A DNA stretch of 64,000 bases. Origin: Mycobacterium paraterrae. Lineage in GTDB: Bacteria > Actinomycetota > Actinomycetes > Mycobacteriales > Mycobacteriaceae. The DNA is taken from the NCBI RefSeq assembly GCF_022430545.2, contig NZ_CP092488.2, positions 2,852,001-2,916,000 of the forward strand. The letters run 5' to 3'. Shown piece after piece: positions 17,441 to 26,269 of this stretch. The stretch's first letter is position 1. Every line of letters starts with the position of its first letter. Position numbers and translations under genes: made by a program. The notes beneath the pieces are model-generated. The model ran no database searches. It was not told the DNA's origin and saw nothing but the letters and a program-made list of their open reading frames with translations.

Positions 17441-18662
17441 ACGGCTTTCGCCGATCCAGCAGCCGGGAGATCCGGCCACCGCCGCGCCATGCGCGTGCGA
17501 CCCAGTCGGCGTCCTCGTCGGTCACCAGGTTGCCCATCACCCGCACGGCGATGCCCATCAGCGTCGTCGAGCGCATCCCGATCGGTCCCGCAGCGGGCAG
17601 GAACCGCGGGAACGTCAACAACAATCCCAGCCGCCGCGCGACGGAAAACCCACGCGCGTAATGGGATTGGAGCTCGTGCGGCCATGCGCTCGACAGATCA
17701 CCGGAGCCCAGCATATCCGCGGCCAGCCGTCCGGTCTCCAATCCGTAGTCGATGCCTTCGCCGTTGAGCGGATTCACACACGCCGCGGCGTCGCCGATCA
17801 GCATCCAGTTGCGGCCCGCGACACCGGATACCGCGCCGCCCATCGGCAGCAGCGCCGACGACATCGCGCGGGGCTGACCTTCGAAGCCCCACTCTTCGCG
17901 GCGCAGATCGGTGTAGTAGGACATCAGCGGCTTCAGCGCCAACTCGGCCGGCCGCTTGACCGTCGACAGCGCTCCGACCCCGATGTTCACTTCGCCGTTG
18001 CCCAGCGGGAAGATCCAGCCGTAGCCCGGCAACACCGCTCCGTCGGGTGAGCGAAGCTCCAAATGCGATGTGAGCCAGGGATCGTCGCTGCGCGCGGTGG
18101 CGAGGTAACCGCGGGCCGCTATGCCGTACACCGTCTCCTGATGCCAGCGCCGGCCCAGCACTCGTCCCAGCGTCGAACGGGCGCCGTCGGCAACGATCAG
18201 CTCGCGACAGGCGACCTGGCTGCCGTCCGACAGCGTCACCGCCGTCACCCGCGCCGACGAATCATGATTGACGCCAACGGCTTTGACACCGAGCCGCATC
18301 CGGGCACCGGACTCTTCGGCTACCTTGCGGATCCGGTCGTCCAGCTCGGTGCGGGCCACGGCGCTGCCGGTCGACGGAAACGACGGGCCCGGCCACTCGA
18401 CTTCGACCTCGCCGCCAAACCCGCTCATCCTCAAGCCCCGATGCCGGATCCGCGCGTCCAGCCATTCGCCGAGGCCCAGTCTTTCCAGCTCGGCGACCGC
18501 CCGCGGTGTCAGCCCGTCGCCGCAGGCTTTGTCGCGGGGAAAGTTGGCCGCGTCGATCACCAGCACGTCGCGACCGGCTCGGGCCGCCCAGGCGGCAGCC
18601 GCCGACCCGGCCGGTCCGGCGCCCACGACCACCACTTCGGCTCTGGAGGCATGGGGGTCCAT
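17433..18662 (-). CDS. menJ: menaquinone reductase MenJ (geranylgeranyl reductase family)
   Basis: The 409-residue flavoprotein matches Rv0561c, which saturates one isoprene unit of menaquinone-9 in mycobacteria. The FAD motif GAGPAGSAAAAWAARAG is at residue 15, PRDKACGDGLTPRAV is the family signature, and GDAAACVNPLNGEGIDYG is the second FAD contact. The ATG at 18662 was chosen because longer frames start inside grcC1. Only 21 bp separate it from the divergent grcC1 start, so the two promoters must overlap. Confidence 0.9.
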   Translation of the reverse strand: MDPHASRAEVVVVGAGPAGSAAAAWAARAGRDVLVIDAANFPRDKACGDGLTPRAVAELERLGLGEWLDARIRHRGLRMSGFGGEVEVEWPGPSFPSTGSAVARTELDDRIRKVAEESGARMRLGVKAVGVNHDSSARVTAVTLSDGSQVACRELIVADGARSTLGRVLGRRWHQETVYGIAARGYLATARSDDPWLTSHLELRSPDGAVLPGYGWIFPLGNGEVNIGVGALSTVKRPAELALKPLMSYYTDLRREEWGFEGQPRAMSSALLPMGGAVSGVAGRNWMLIGDAAACVNPLNGEGIDYGLETGRLAADMLGSGDLSSAWPHELQSHYARGFSVARRLGLLLTFPRFLPAAGPIGMRSTTLMGIAVRVMGNLVTDEDADWVARAWRGGGRISRLLDRRKPFS

Positions 18663-18683
18663 GCTGACCAGTATGTTGGTCGG

Positions 18684-19691
18684 GTGAGGACTCCGGCGAC
18701 AGTGGTAGCGGGGGTGGATTTCGGGGACGCCGATTTCGCCACCAGCGTGCGCGATGGGGTGGCGCGTATCGAGCAACTCATGGAAACCGAACTCCGTGGG
18801 TCAGACGACCTGATGACGGACGCGGTGCTGCACCTTTTCGAGGCGGGCGGCAAACGATTTCGGCCCCTGTTCGCGGTGCTGTCCGCACAACTGGGTCCCG
18901 ATCCGGACTCCGACGACGTGACGACCGCCGGGGCCGTCATCGAGCTCGTGCATCTGGCCACGCTGTACCACGACGACGTGATGGACGAGGCGCAGGTCCG
19001 TCGCGGCGCACCCAGCGCCAACCTGCGGTGGAACAACAACGTGGCGATCCTGGCCGGCGACTACCTGTTCGCCACAGCGTCCCGGCTGGTCTCGCGGCTG
19101 GGGCCGGACGCCGTGCGGATCATCGCCGAGACGTTCGCTCAGCTGGTGACCGGTCAGATGCGCGAAACCAAGGGCGCGGCCGACAACGCCGACCCGGTCG
19201 CGCACTACCTCAAGGTGATTCACGAGAAGACGGCGTGCCTGATCGGCGCCGCGGGCCGGTTCGGGGCGATGTTCTCCGGCGCCGACGACGATCAGATCGA
19301 GCGGCTGAGCCGACTCGGCGACCTGGTCGGCACCGCGTTCCAGATCTCCGACGACATCATCGACATCGACAGCGACCCCGACGAGTCCGGCAAGTTGCCG
19401 GGGACTGATTTGCGTGAGGGCGTGCACACCTTGCCGGTGCTCTACGCGCTGCACGACGGCGGACCCGACGCCGACCGGCTTCGCGAGCTGCTGGCCGGAC
19501 CGATCGACGACGATGCGGCGCTGGCCGAGGCGCTCGGCTTGCTGCGCGCTTCGCCGGGCATGGCTAAGGCCAAGGAGACGGTCGCCGGATACGCCACGCA
19601 GGCCCGTGAGCTACTGGACGCGCTGCCCGCGGGCCCCGGGCGCACGGCGCTCGCCACGCTGGTCGACTACACGATTCACCGACACGGCTAG
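18684..19691 (+). CDS. grcC1: polyprenyl diphosphate synthase GrcC1
   Basis: This 335-residue trans-isoprenyl diphosphate synthase makes the long chain of the menaquinone side chain. The first Asp-rich motif is LYHDDVMDE, the second is DDIIDID, and the start region has GGKRFRP. The length equals the M. tuberculosis Rv0562 protein as I recall it. Reads divergently from menJ, the enzyme that later saturates the same side chain. Confidence 0.92.
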   Translation: MRTPATVVAGVDFGDADFATSVRDGVARIEQLMETELRGSDDLMTDAVLHLFEAGGKRFRPLFAVLSAQLGPDPDSDDVTTAGAVIELVHLATLYHDDVMDEAQVRRGAPSANLRWNNNVAILAGDYLFATASRLVSRLGPDAVRIIAETFAQLVTGQMRETKGAADNADPVAHYLKVIHEKTACLIGAAGRFGAMFSGADDDQIERLSRLGDLVGTAFQISDDIIDIDSDPDESGKLPGTDLREGVHTLPVLYALHDGGPDADRLRELLAGPIDDDAALAEALGLLRASPGMAKAKETVAGYATQARELLDALPAGPGRTALATLVDYTIHRHG

Positions 19692-19759
19692 CGGGCGGAA
19701 CTCTCCCGCGGCTGCTCGTCGTTAAATGGGAGAACCTGGATGGTCGTAGGAGGATTTTG

Positions 19760-20623
19760 ATGACCTGGCATCCGCATCACAACACGGCGAAGACGTTCGC
19801 GTTGCTGGTTGGCATGTCGGCACTGATTGTGTTCGTGGGCAGCTTGTTCGGCAGGGGCGTGATGTTCGTCGCGGTCCTGTTTGCCGTCGGCATGAACCTC
19901 TACACCTACTTCAACAGCGACAAGCTGGCGCTGCGTGCGATGCACGCCCAGCCGGTGTCAGAGGTGCAGGAGCCGGTGATCTACCGGATCGTGCGCGAGC
20001 TGGCCACCGCCGCCCACCAGCCGATGCCCCGGCTGTACATCAGTGACACCGCCGCGCCCAACGCGTTCGCCACCGGGCGCAACCCGCGTAACGCCGCGGT
20101 GTGCTGCACCACCGGCATTCTGAATATTCTCGACGAGCGCGAGCTGCGTGCCGTGCTCGGTCATGAGCTGTCGCACGTCTACAACCGCGACATCCTGATC
20201 TCGTGTGTGGCCGGCGCGTTGGCGTCGGTGATCAGCGCGTTGGCCAACATGGCGTTCATTTTCGGGTCGATGAGCGGTAACGATCGGGAGGGCGGCAATC
20301 CGTTTGCGCTGCTGCTGGTTTCGTTGCTGGGTCCGGTAGCGGCGACGGTGGTCAAGCTGGCCGTGTCGCGGTCGCGTGAGTATCAGGCCGACGAGTCGGG
20401 TGCGATCCTGACCGGCGACCCGTTGGCGCTGGCGTCGGCGCTGCGCAAGATCTCCGGTGGCGTGCAAGCCGCACCGCTGCCGCCCGAGCCGCAGCTGGCC
20501 GCGCAGGCGCACCTGATGATCGCCAGCCCGTTTCGCGCCGGCGAGAAGATCGGGGCGTTGTTTTCGACGCACCCGCCGATCGCCGACCGCATCCGCCGTC
20601 TGGAACAAATGGCCGGGCATTAG
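19760..20623 (+). CDS. htpX: membrane zinc metalloprotease HtpX
   Basis: HtpX is an M48 protease that degrades misfolded membrane proteins. The 287-residue protein has two N-terminal membrane helices, the zinc site HELSH in VLGHELSHVYNRD near residue 135, two more helices, and the third ligand in SREYQADESGA. An AGGAGG ribosome site sits 6 bp before the ATG. A strong hairpin terminator lies downstream. Confidence 0.95.
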   Translation: MTWHPHHNTAKTFALLVGMSALIVFVGSLFGRGVMFVAVLFAVGMNLYTYFNSDKLALRAMHAQPVSEVQEPVIYRIVRELATAAHQPMPRLYISDTAAPNAFATGRNPRNAAVCCTTGILNILDERELRAVLGHELSHVYNRDILISCVAGALASVISALANMAFIFGSMSGNDREGGNPFALLLVSLLGPVAATVVKLAVSRSREYQADESGAILTGDPLALASALRKISGGVQAAPLPPEPQLAAQAHLMIASPFRAGEKIGALFSTHPPIADRIRRLEQMAGH

Positions 20624-20696
20624 TCGCATCCGCTGTCGCGAACTGGTCGCCGGACGTTCGTCACGTCCGCCTCATCTGTCCCGTCAGCTGGGGCGT

Positions 20697-20777
20697 AATG
20701 CTTTTTCGTTTTCGACTCGTATGCGATACCACTGCCCGCCGGTGATATCGCATACGAGTCGTTTTTCACAAAGCATT
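20697..20777 (+). terminator. nested perfect palindrome with T tract
   Basis: CGACTCGTATGCGATA at 20713-20728 pairs perfectly with 20746-20761 around a 17-nt loop, and TTTTT follows at 20762. Outer arms AATGCTTT (20697-20704) and AAAGCATT (20770-20777) enclose it. The shape fits an intrinsic terminator for htpX. Because a HicB-like gene follows at 20855, an operator role is also possible. Confidence 0.7.
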
Positions 20778-20854
20778 GTGCCTTCGCTTTTGGGCCCCTC
20801 GGGCTTTCCACAGGCTGACTCGTGAGACGGCCGCGCCGGTGGTATCACCATCCG

Positions 20855-21190
20855 ATGAACCGCTACACCTACCGCGCCGAATGGTGTTCTGAATTCGGCG
20901 AATACATCGGGCGATGCCTCGAACTGCCGTGGCTGTCGCAGCGTGCTTCGACGGTCATCGAAGCGATCGCCGGCATCGAACGCGACGTCGACGAATACCT
21001 CGCCGAACATGACGGAGAGGGCCCACCGCCGCTCACCGACCGAAAATTCAGCGGCCAGTTCCTGGTGCGGACATCGCCGATGCTGCATTCGCGACTCACT
21101 GTCGAAGCCGCTGAGCAGAACGTGTCGCTGAACCAGTGGGTCGTGCAGAAGCTGGCGGGCCGCTCGCCCATCAGTTTGCTCGACCTGTGA
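20855..21190 (+). CDS. HicB-like antitoxin-family protein (orphan)
   Basis: The 111-residue protein has a short N-terminal HicB-type RNase H-like fragment (YTYRAEWCSEFGEYIGRCLELPW) and a C-terminal ribbon-helix-helix (SGQFLVRTSPMLHSRLTVEAA then NVSLNQWVVQKLAG). These are the two parts of a HicB antitoxin. No HicA toxin is encoded on either side, so it is an orphan or a repurposed DNA-binding protein. Its stop abuts the convergent gpsA stop with no gap. The ATG at 20855 was chosen over a start at 20822 because the fold begins there. Confidence 0.75.
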   Translation: MNRYTYRAEWCSEFGEYIGRCLELPWLSQRASTVIEAIAGIERDVDEYLAEHDGEGPPPLTDRKFSGQFLVRTSPMLHSRLTVEAAEQNVSLNQWVVQKLAGRSPISLLDL

Positions 21191-22213
21191 CTAAAACCCG
21201 GCGCCGTGGACCTCGTGACCGGGCGTCTCCGCGGCCAGCCCGCGATAGGCGTCCTCGACGGTGGCGCCGTGGTTGACCACTCCGTCGACCTCGCGGGCGA
21301 TCGGCATGTTCAGCCCGTATTTGTCGGCGAATTCCATGATCACGCTCGCGGCCTTGACGCCCTCGGCGACCTGGTTCATCGACGAGATGATCTCGTCGAT
21401 GGTCTTGCCCGAGCCCAGCTGCTCGCCGACGTGCCGGTTACGGCTGCGTTGGCTGGTGCAGGTGACGATCAGATCGCCCATCCCGGCCAGGCCCGCAAAC
21501 GTGTCCCGCTGCCCGCCCATTGCCTCGCCCAGCTTGGACATCTCGCGCACCGAGCGCGCGATCACCATCGCTCGGGTGTTCTCGCCGATGCCGAGCGAGT
21601 AGCCCATTCCAACCGCGATCGCGTACACGTTCTTCAGCGCGCCGGCCATTTCGACGCCCAGCACGTCGTCGATCGTGTACACCCGAAAACGCTTGGTGCG
21701 GAACAGTTGAGCGAGTTGCGCGGCCAGATGCTGGTCGGGCATCGCCAGTACGGCCGCGGCGGCGTAGCCCTCGGCGACCTCGCGGGCGATGTTGGGCCCC
21801 GCCAGGATGCCGGCCGGGTGGCCCGGCAGCACCTCGTCGACGATCTGCGACATCCGCATGTTGGTGCCCTGCTCGAGACCCTTGACCAGCGACACCACCG
21901 GCACCCACGGCCGCAGTTCGGTTGCCAGCTCGGTCAGCACCCCGCGGAATCCGTGAGACGGCACTCCCATCACCACGACGTCGGCGCACTGTGCGGCTTC
22001 GGCGAAGTCGGTGGTGGCGCGCAGACTTTCGGACAGGACGTGATCCTCACCAAGGTATTTGGTGTTGCGGTTGTTTTCGTTGATGTCCTTGGCGGTTTCC
22101 TCCGAGCGCACCCACTGCAGCGTCGGCCCGCGGCGCGCGCAGATCGATGCGACGGTGGTACCCCAGGAGCCGCCCCCCAGAACGACGACGTTCGGTTCGC
22201 GCGTAGCTGCCAT
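21191..22213 (-). CDS. gpsA: glycerol-3-phosphate dehydrogenase (NAD(P)+)
   Basis: This 340-residue cytosolic enzyme reduces dihydroxyacetone phosphate to sn-glycerol 3-phosphate for phospholipid synthesis. It has the N-terminal Rossmann motif VVVLGGGSWGTT, the GPNIAREVAEG segment, and the catalytic lysine region EMAGALKNVYAIAVG. It is the positional equivalent of gpdA1 (Rv0564c). Confidence 0.94.
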   Translation of the reverse strand: MAATREPNVVVLGGGSWGTTVASICARRGPTLQWVRSEETAKDINENNRNTKYLGEDHVLSESLRATTDFAEAAQCADVVVMGVPSHGFRGVLTELATELRPWVPVVSLVKGLEQGTNMRMSQIVDEVLPGHPAGILAGPNIAREVAEGYAAAAVLAMPDQHLAAQLAQLFRTKRFRVYTIDDVLGVEMAGALKNVYAIAVGMGYSLGIGENTRAMVIARSVREMSKLGEAMGGQRDTFAGLAGMGDLIVTCTSQRSRNRHVGEQLGSGKTIDEIISSMNQVAEGVKAASVIMEFADKYGLNMPIAREVDGVVNHGATVEDAYRGLAAETPGHEVHGAGF

Positions 22214-22270
22214 GTGGCTCAGCGTATTGCGGTCGCGTGATCTTTACCGGCGGTTGGCCAGAAGTTGTTA

Positions 22271-22570
22271 CTAGGAGTCGATCAAAGAATGCAGTTGGCT
22301 CGCGTGCCTGGTCTCCATCGCTGCGAACGTCCGACCGCAGGCGGAAAACTGATCGGCGTGATCGCCGATTTGGGTCACCAGCGCCGTCGAATTCTCGCTC
22401 CATTGCGGCGTGCGGCGAGCCAGAGCTTGTGCCGAGCGGCCCGTCCAGCCGCCTTGTGCGGCCGCGATCCGATTGTCGGCGGACAAGTGCGAAGTCGCCA
22501 GGTCTTCGCCGTGACCGGTGATTTGAGCGACGGACGTGACGAGGTGTTCGAGGTTGACCCGCAATGTCAT
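22271..22570 (-). CDS. WXG100-like small protein
   Basis: The 99-residue all-helical protein carries a central W-x-G turn in AQGGWTGRSAQALA, flanked by two amphipathic helices. This is the hairpin layout of WXG100/ESX-type proteins and their EspC-like relatives. No clear C-terminal YxxxD/E secretion motif is visible. It is the last gene of a four-gene cluster with two small membrane proteins and a large secreted-type protein. Partner and export route are unknown. Confidence 0.65.
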   Translation of the reverse strand: MTLRVNLEHLVTSVAQITGHGEDLATSHLSADNRIAAAQGGWTGRSAQALARRTPQWSENSTALVTQIGDHADQFSACGRTFAAMETRHASQLHSLIDS

Positions 22571-22601
22571 GACGATTTCTTACCAAGCCCGCAAACGGCT
22601 G

Positions 22602-22871
22602 TCACTTCACCACGAACAGCCCGATCAACCCCGCTTCGGTGAGCCGAACCGCAAAGGAGGCCAACCATCCCGCTGCCCAGGCCACGAGCGCGCACGGAAC
22701 GACCATCCGAAACCTTCTGAACGGCAGCGAACACACCACCGCCAGACCCCAAGCCGCCGCGGTCACCCATCCGGGCGACGATCCGGCGATCAATGCTCCC
22801 ATCACCGCGACGAGGGGCGACCAGGCTGAAAAGCGTGGCGCCGATTGAGCGACTTCGCGATCAGCTCTCAT
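22602..22871 (-). CDS. small membrane protein of the WXG cluster
   Basis: The 89-residue protein has two to three hydrophobic segments (LVAVMGALIAGSSPGWVTAA, MVVPCALVAWAAGWLASFAV, and LTEAGLIGLFVVK at the C terminus). The ATG at 22871 shares one base with the upstream TGA, giving a TGATG junction. I do not recognise the family. Context suggests a membrane partner of the neighbouring WXG100-like proteins. Confidence 0.62.
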   Translation of the reverse strand: MRADREVAQSAPRFSAWSPLVAVMGALIAGSSPGWVTAAAWGLAVVCSLPFRRFRMVVPCALVAWAAGWLASFAVRLTEAGLIGLFVVK

Positions 22872-23176
22872 CAAGCTGCTCCGAGCATGGTGGTTTGGAG
22901 CAAGACGAGGAGCGCGAGAAGCAAGGCGGCGCTGAACGAGATGGCCACGGCCCGCACCCACGCGCGCGGTACGAGCGCACAGGCGGCGCCCAATATTGCG
23001 AGCGCACCCGTGCGGACAGCTTCTTCACTCTGCGTCGAATGCGCCAGTCCGGCAGCGCTGACACCGAGCCAGACGCCGTAGGCGATCGCGCTGGCAATCG
23101 GTATGAGAAATGTTGCCAGCGCCCAGTATTGCGGTGACAGCCTGATCGGTTTAATGGCAACGACGCTTTCTGTCAG
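22871..23176 (-). CDS. small membrane protein with probable CTG start
   Basis: On the minus strand, the frame opens at CTG overlapping the upstream gene's TGA (CTGA) and runs for 101 codons to a TGA that overlaps the next ATG. No ATG, GTG or TTG starts this frame near its 5' end. The product has four hydrophobic stretches (YWALATFLIPIASAIAYGVW, GALAILGAACALVP, AVAISFSAALLLALLVLLQ), which is not expected of a shadow frame. The overlaps at both ends match the coupling of its neighbours. The start codon is an inference. Confidence 0.6.
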   Translation of the reverse strand: MTESVVAIKPIRLSPQYWALATFLIPIASAIAYGVWLGVSAAGLAHSTQSEEAVRTGALAILGAACALVPRAWVRAVAISFSAALLLALLVLLQTTMLGAA

Positions 23177-24660
23177 GACGGCGGAGCGGGCATAGGCGGT
23201 GGCGTGGGGACCGGCAACGGTGGTGCGGCCACGGGCGGTGCAGGAGGAGGCGGCACCGGGACCGTGTACACCTGTGGTGGATTAGCGGCCGAACCCAGCG
23301 TTGTCAACGGTAACGGCTGGGTGGGTATGAGGCGGGGCGCCGAAGGAGGTAATCCGTCTGGCATTTGTGGAGTCCACGGCTGAGGCAAATTCGGCAGGGA
23401 CGCCCCAACATCGTTGTGGCCGAGCGGAAGAGTAAGCGGGCCAAGCTGGTTCGTGGTCACCTGCTGGTTGAACAGTTGAGTTATGGTGCCGTCGGGCTTG
23501 AACTGATACGCCTCCGTGCTCGGGTACGGCGTGATGCTCCCACCAACGGCCACATTGCCGCCTCCGGTGGGCACGATATTCATCGTGCCGTTGACATTCA
23601 CAAACGGTTTCGCAATCCCTGGCTCAAACGGATCCGCGGCCTGGTAGCCAATCATCAACGCCCCGTTGTCGCCTTGGAGCGCATTGACGATGGGCTTGCC
23701 GGCGCCGGCGTCCTTCCCGTCGGTGGACAGCGTGGGATTCTGCCGAGCGACGATAATGCCGTGGTCCATGTCCACATAGAGGCTGACCCGCGAGGCTTCC
23801 GATGGCGCGAACGGGGATGGCCCCCGGTTGTCACCGACCATGTGCGGATTGGCCCGGTCGTTGAATTCGAAGTTCTGGACTTCCGCGCCGGGTATGTACA
23901 TGTTCTGCCGATACACACCTGCACCGGGAATCGGATTGAACTTTCCGACGACGACATTGGATTCGTACCCACGATATCTCGGGTCGTAGGTATGGGGGTC
24001 CAGCGCCTCGGCCATCCGCCAATCGTTGGCAGACAACGGGTCTCGGCCGTAAACCTGGCGGAACGCATCCCGGCGATTCTTTTCCTGGTTGGCATCGATG
24101 GTGACTTGTTCGGGTGTCAGGCCATCGGTACCAACCCGATCGATGGTTGGCGTTCCGTGAGGGATCGGAATGTCGCCGTCAGCCATGTCGATAGCCTGCG
24201 CTAATTCCTCGTCCACGATGGTCGCCTCGCCCAGAATCGCGTCGAGCTGAGGCTGAAATTGGGCAAGCTTCTCCGCGAGCATGTGAGCGCTGCCGGTGAA
24301 TGCCGAGCTGGCTACGACCTTGTTGGACACGGGGTCGATTGTCAGCCCGGCGGATACCAGCGCATCGCGAAGCGTTTGCAGTCGCGCCTTCACTGCTTCG
24401 ATGCCATCCGCGGCCCGGTCGGCGGCCATCGCTACGGCCAGCGCTTCGCGCCCGTCCTTGTCGAGGTCTTTCCGGGTCTGCTCGACGGAGTTTTTGGCCG
24501 CATCGGCCGCCGCGCCTCCCCAACTCTGAAAAGCAGGCAGTCTCGCCAGGCCATCGCGTGCGAGTTCGTTGGCCTCATGGCGACTACGCGCGGCATGGAA
24601 AACCTCGCGCACATCGGTGGGCTGCCATCGGTCGATGTCTGCAACCGACAGACCAGTCAC
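23173..24660 (-). CDS. WXG100-domain protein with Rv3899c/Rv2082-like middle and Pro-rich tail
   Basis: The 495-residue protein starts with a helical domain, residues about 1-150, with the W-G-G turn in PAFQSWGGAAADAAKNSVEQ. A middle domain, about 180-400, contains YGRDPLSANDWRMAEALDPH and resembles the conserved domain I associate with Rv3899c and Rv2082. The C-terminal 50 residues are extremely rich in proline (VPVPPPPAPPVAAPPLP). No catalytic residues are recognised. It begins 52 bp downstream of the monooxygenase stop and leads the cluster of two membrane proteins and a WXG100-like protein. A type VII-associated role is inferred. Confidence 0.66.
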   Translation of the reverse strand: MTGLSVADIDRWQPTDVREVFHAARSRHEANELARDGLARLPAFQSWGGAAADAAKNSVEQTRKDLDKDGREALAVAMAADRAADGIEAVKARLQTLRDALVSAGLTIDPVSNKVVASSAFTGSAHMLAEKLAQFQPQLDAILGEATIVDEELAQAIDMADGDIPIPHGTPTIDRVGTDGLTPEQVTIDANQEKNRRDAFRQVYGRDPLSANDWRMAEALDPHTYDPRYRGYESNVVVGKFNPIPGAGVYRQNMYIPGAEVQNFEFNDRANPHMVGDNRGPSPFAPSEASRVSLYVDMDHGIIVARQNPTLSTDGKDAGAGKPIVNALQGDNGALMIGYQAADPFEPGIAKPFVNVNGTMNIVPTGGGNVAVGGSITPYPSTEAYQFKPDGTITQLFNQQVTTNQLGPLTLPLGHNDVGASLPNLPQPWTPQMPDGLPPSAPRLIPTQPLPLTTLGSAANPPQVYTVPVPPPPAPPVAAPPLPVPTPPPMPAPPS

Positions 24661-24712
24661 GGCACTGAGCTTTTCACGGATCTGCCTGCCCTGTCACTTC
24701 ACCCGTGTGGAG

Positions 24713-26200
24713 TCACCCGGTAAGTGCCGACTTCTCCGTGACCCTCCCGAACACCATTGCCTCGGTGATCCGATCGAAGCGATAGTCGATCGCGTCGGCG
24801 AAGTAGTTCTGCCGGACGTTCCACGGCCGCTTGATGCCCGACTTCGGCAGCGCGTGCGGAGCGCGCAGCACATAGCCGGCCTGGATGTCCCACGCCGGCT
24901 TCTCTGGCATTGGTTCGCCGGCGAGGTGTGGGTAGGCGTGGGTGTAGCCGTGAGAGGCCATGTGATGCAACAGCTTTGCCGTCGCACGGGCGGTCATGTC
25001 GGCGCGCAGCGTCCACGAAGCGTTGGTGTACCCGACGCACCAGAACAGATTCGGCACGTCTTCGAGCATGTGAGCCTTGTAGACGAATCGGTCCTGCGGC
25101 TTGACCTCGCCGCCGTCCATCGACACCGTCACCCCGCCGAGCGCCTGCAGTTGCAGGCCGGTCGCGGTGACGATCACGTCGGCGTCGAGATGCTTACCGG
25201 ACTTCAGCGTGATTCCGGTGGCATCGAAATGGTCGATGTGATCGGTCACCACCTCGGCCCGGCCGTCACCGATCGCGACGTACAGGTCGGCGTCGGGTAT
25301 CAGGCACAGCCGCTGGTCCCATGGGTTGTAGCGCGGTTTGAAGTGCGTGTCGACGTCGTAGCCCTTGGGCAGGTAGTGCAGCGCGATCTGACGGATCCAC
25401 CACTTGACGAACCCCGGCGTGGTGCGGGCCAGAAACCAGATCACGCCTTCCAGCAATGCATTGCTCTGCCGCGCGTAGGAATGAGAAAGCTTGCGCGGCA
25501 GAATCTTTCGTACGAAGTTCGTCGACGGACTGCTTTTGGCCGCCGAGAACAGGTAGGTGGGGGAGCGCTGCAGCATGGTGACCTTGGCGGCCTGCTGGGC
25601 CAGCGACGGAATCAGCGACATCGCGGTTGCGCCGCTGCCGATCACGACGATCTTCTTGCCGCGGTAGTCCAAGTCCTGCGGCCAATGCTGTGGATGTATT
25701 TTCGCGCCCTCGAATTCGTCGAAGCCGGGAAAGTCAGGGGTGTAGCCCTCGTCGTAGTTGTAGTAGCCGGACCCGAAGAACACGAAGCGGCCGCGATAGG
25801 TCTTCTCCGTGCCGTCATGCTCGGCGGTGACGGTCCAGGTGTCGGTCGAGGAGTCCCAGTCCGCGGAGCGCACCCGGTTGTTGAACCGGATGTGCTGATC
25901 GATGCCATATTTGTGCGCGGTCTTTTCCAGGTACTCCCGGATGTCGACGCCGTCGGCCACCCTCGCCGCTTTGGTCCACGGCTCCCACGGGAAGCAAAGG
26001 GTGAAGATGCTGCTGTCGGACCGCACGCCCGGGTAGCGGAACAAGTCCCAGGTGCCGCCGATCCGCTCGCGGCGCTCCAGGATGACGTACCGGGTCCCCG
26101 GGTTGCGCTCGGTGATGCGGTAGGCCGCACCCAACCCCGAGATGCCCGCGCCGATGATGACGACGTCGACCTCGGTTACCTCAGATGGCGTCACAGTCAT
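24713..26200 (-). CDS. FAD-dependent Baeyer-Villiger-type monooxygenase (Rv0565c type)
   Basis: This 495-residue class B flavin monooxygenase has the FAD motif VVIIGAGISGLGAAYRI, the type I fingerprint FEGAKIHPQHWP (pattern FxGxxxHxxxWP) and the NADPH motif VVIGSGATAMSLIP. It would insert oxygen next to a carbonyl or oxidise S/N atoms. The M. tuberculosis orthologue Rv0565c has been linked to thioamide prodrug activation as a paralogue of EthA. In M. tuberculosis it adjoins gpsA, whereas here a cluster separates them. Confidence 0.92.
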   Translation of the reverse strand: MTVTPSEVTEVDVVIIGAGISGLGAAYRITERNPGTRYVILERRERIGGTWDLFRYPGVRSDSSIFTLCFPWEPWTKAARVADGVDIREYLEKTAHKYGIDQHIRFNNRVRSADWDSSTDTWTVTAEHDGTEKTYRGRFVFFGSGYYNYDEGYTPDFPGFDEFEGAKIHPQHWPQDLDYRGKKIVVIGSGATAMSLIPSLAQQAAKVTMLQRSPTYLFSAAKSSPSTNFVRKILPRKLSHSYARQSNALLEGVIWFLARTTPGFVKWWIRQIALHYLPKGYDVDTHFKPRYNPWDQRLCLIPDADLYVAIGDGRAEVVTDHIDHFDATGITLKSGKHLDADVIVTATGLQLQALGGVTVSMDGGEVKPQDRFVYKAHMLEDVPNLFWCVGYTNASWTLRADMTARATAKLLHHMASHGYTHAYPHLAGEPMPEKPAWDIQAGYVLRAPHALPKSGIKRPWNVRQNYFADAIDYRFDRITEAMVFGRVTEKSALTG

Positions 26201-26269
26201 CGGTGCCCCTCACGTCCGCTGTTAACTAGGTCACCAGAGTAGGCACCCACCGGTTGATTGGGCGAGGGC

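Noticed and set aside
22861..23160. 99-residue minus-strand frame with a standard start
   Set aside because: The product is Arg/Ser/Cys-rich with no hydrophobic pattern. The neighbouring frame (22871-23176) gives a coherent membrane protein with exact junctions to both neighbours.
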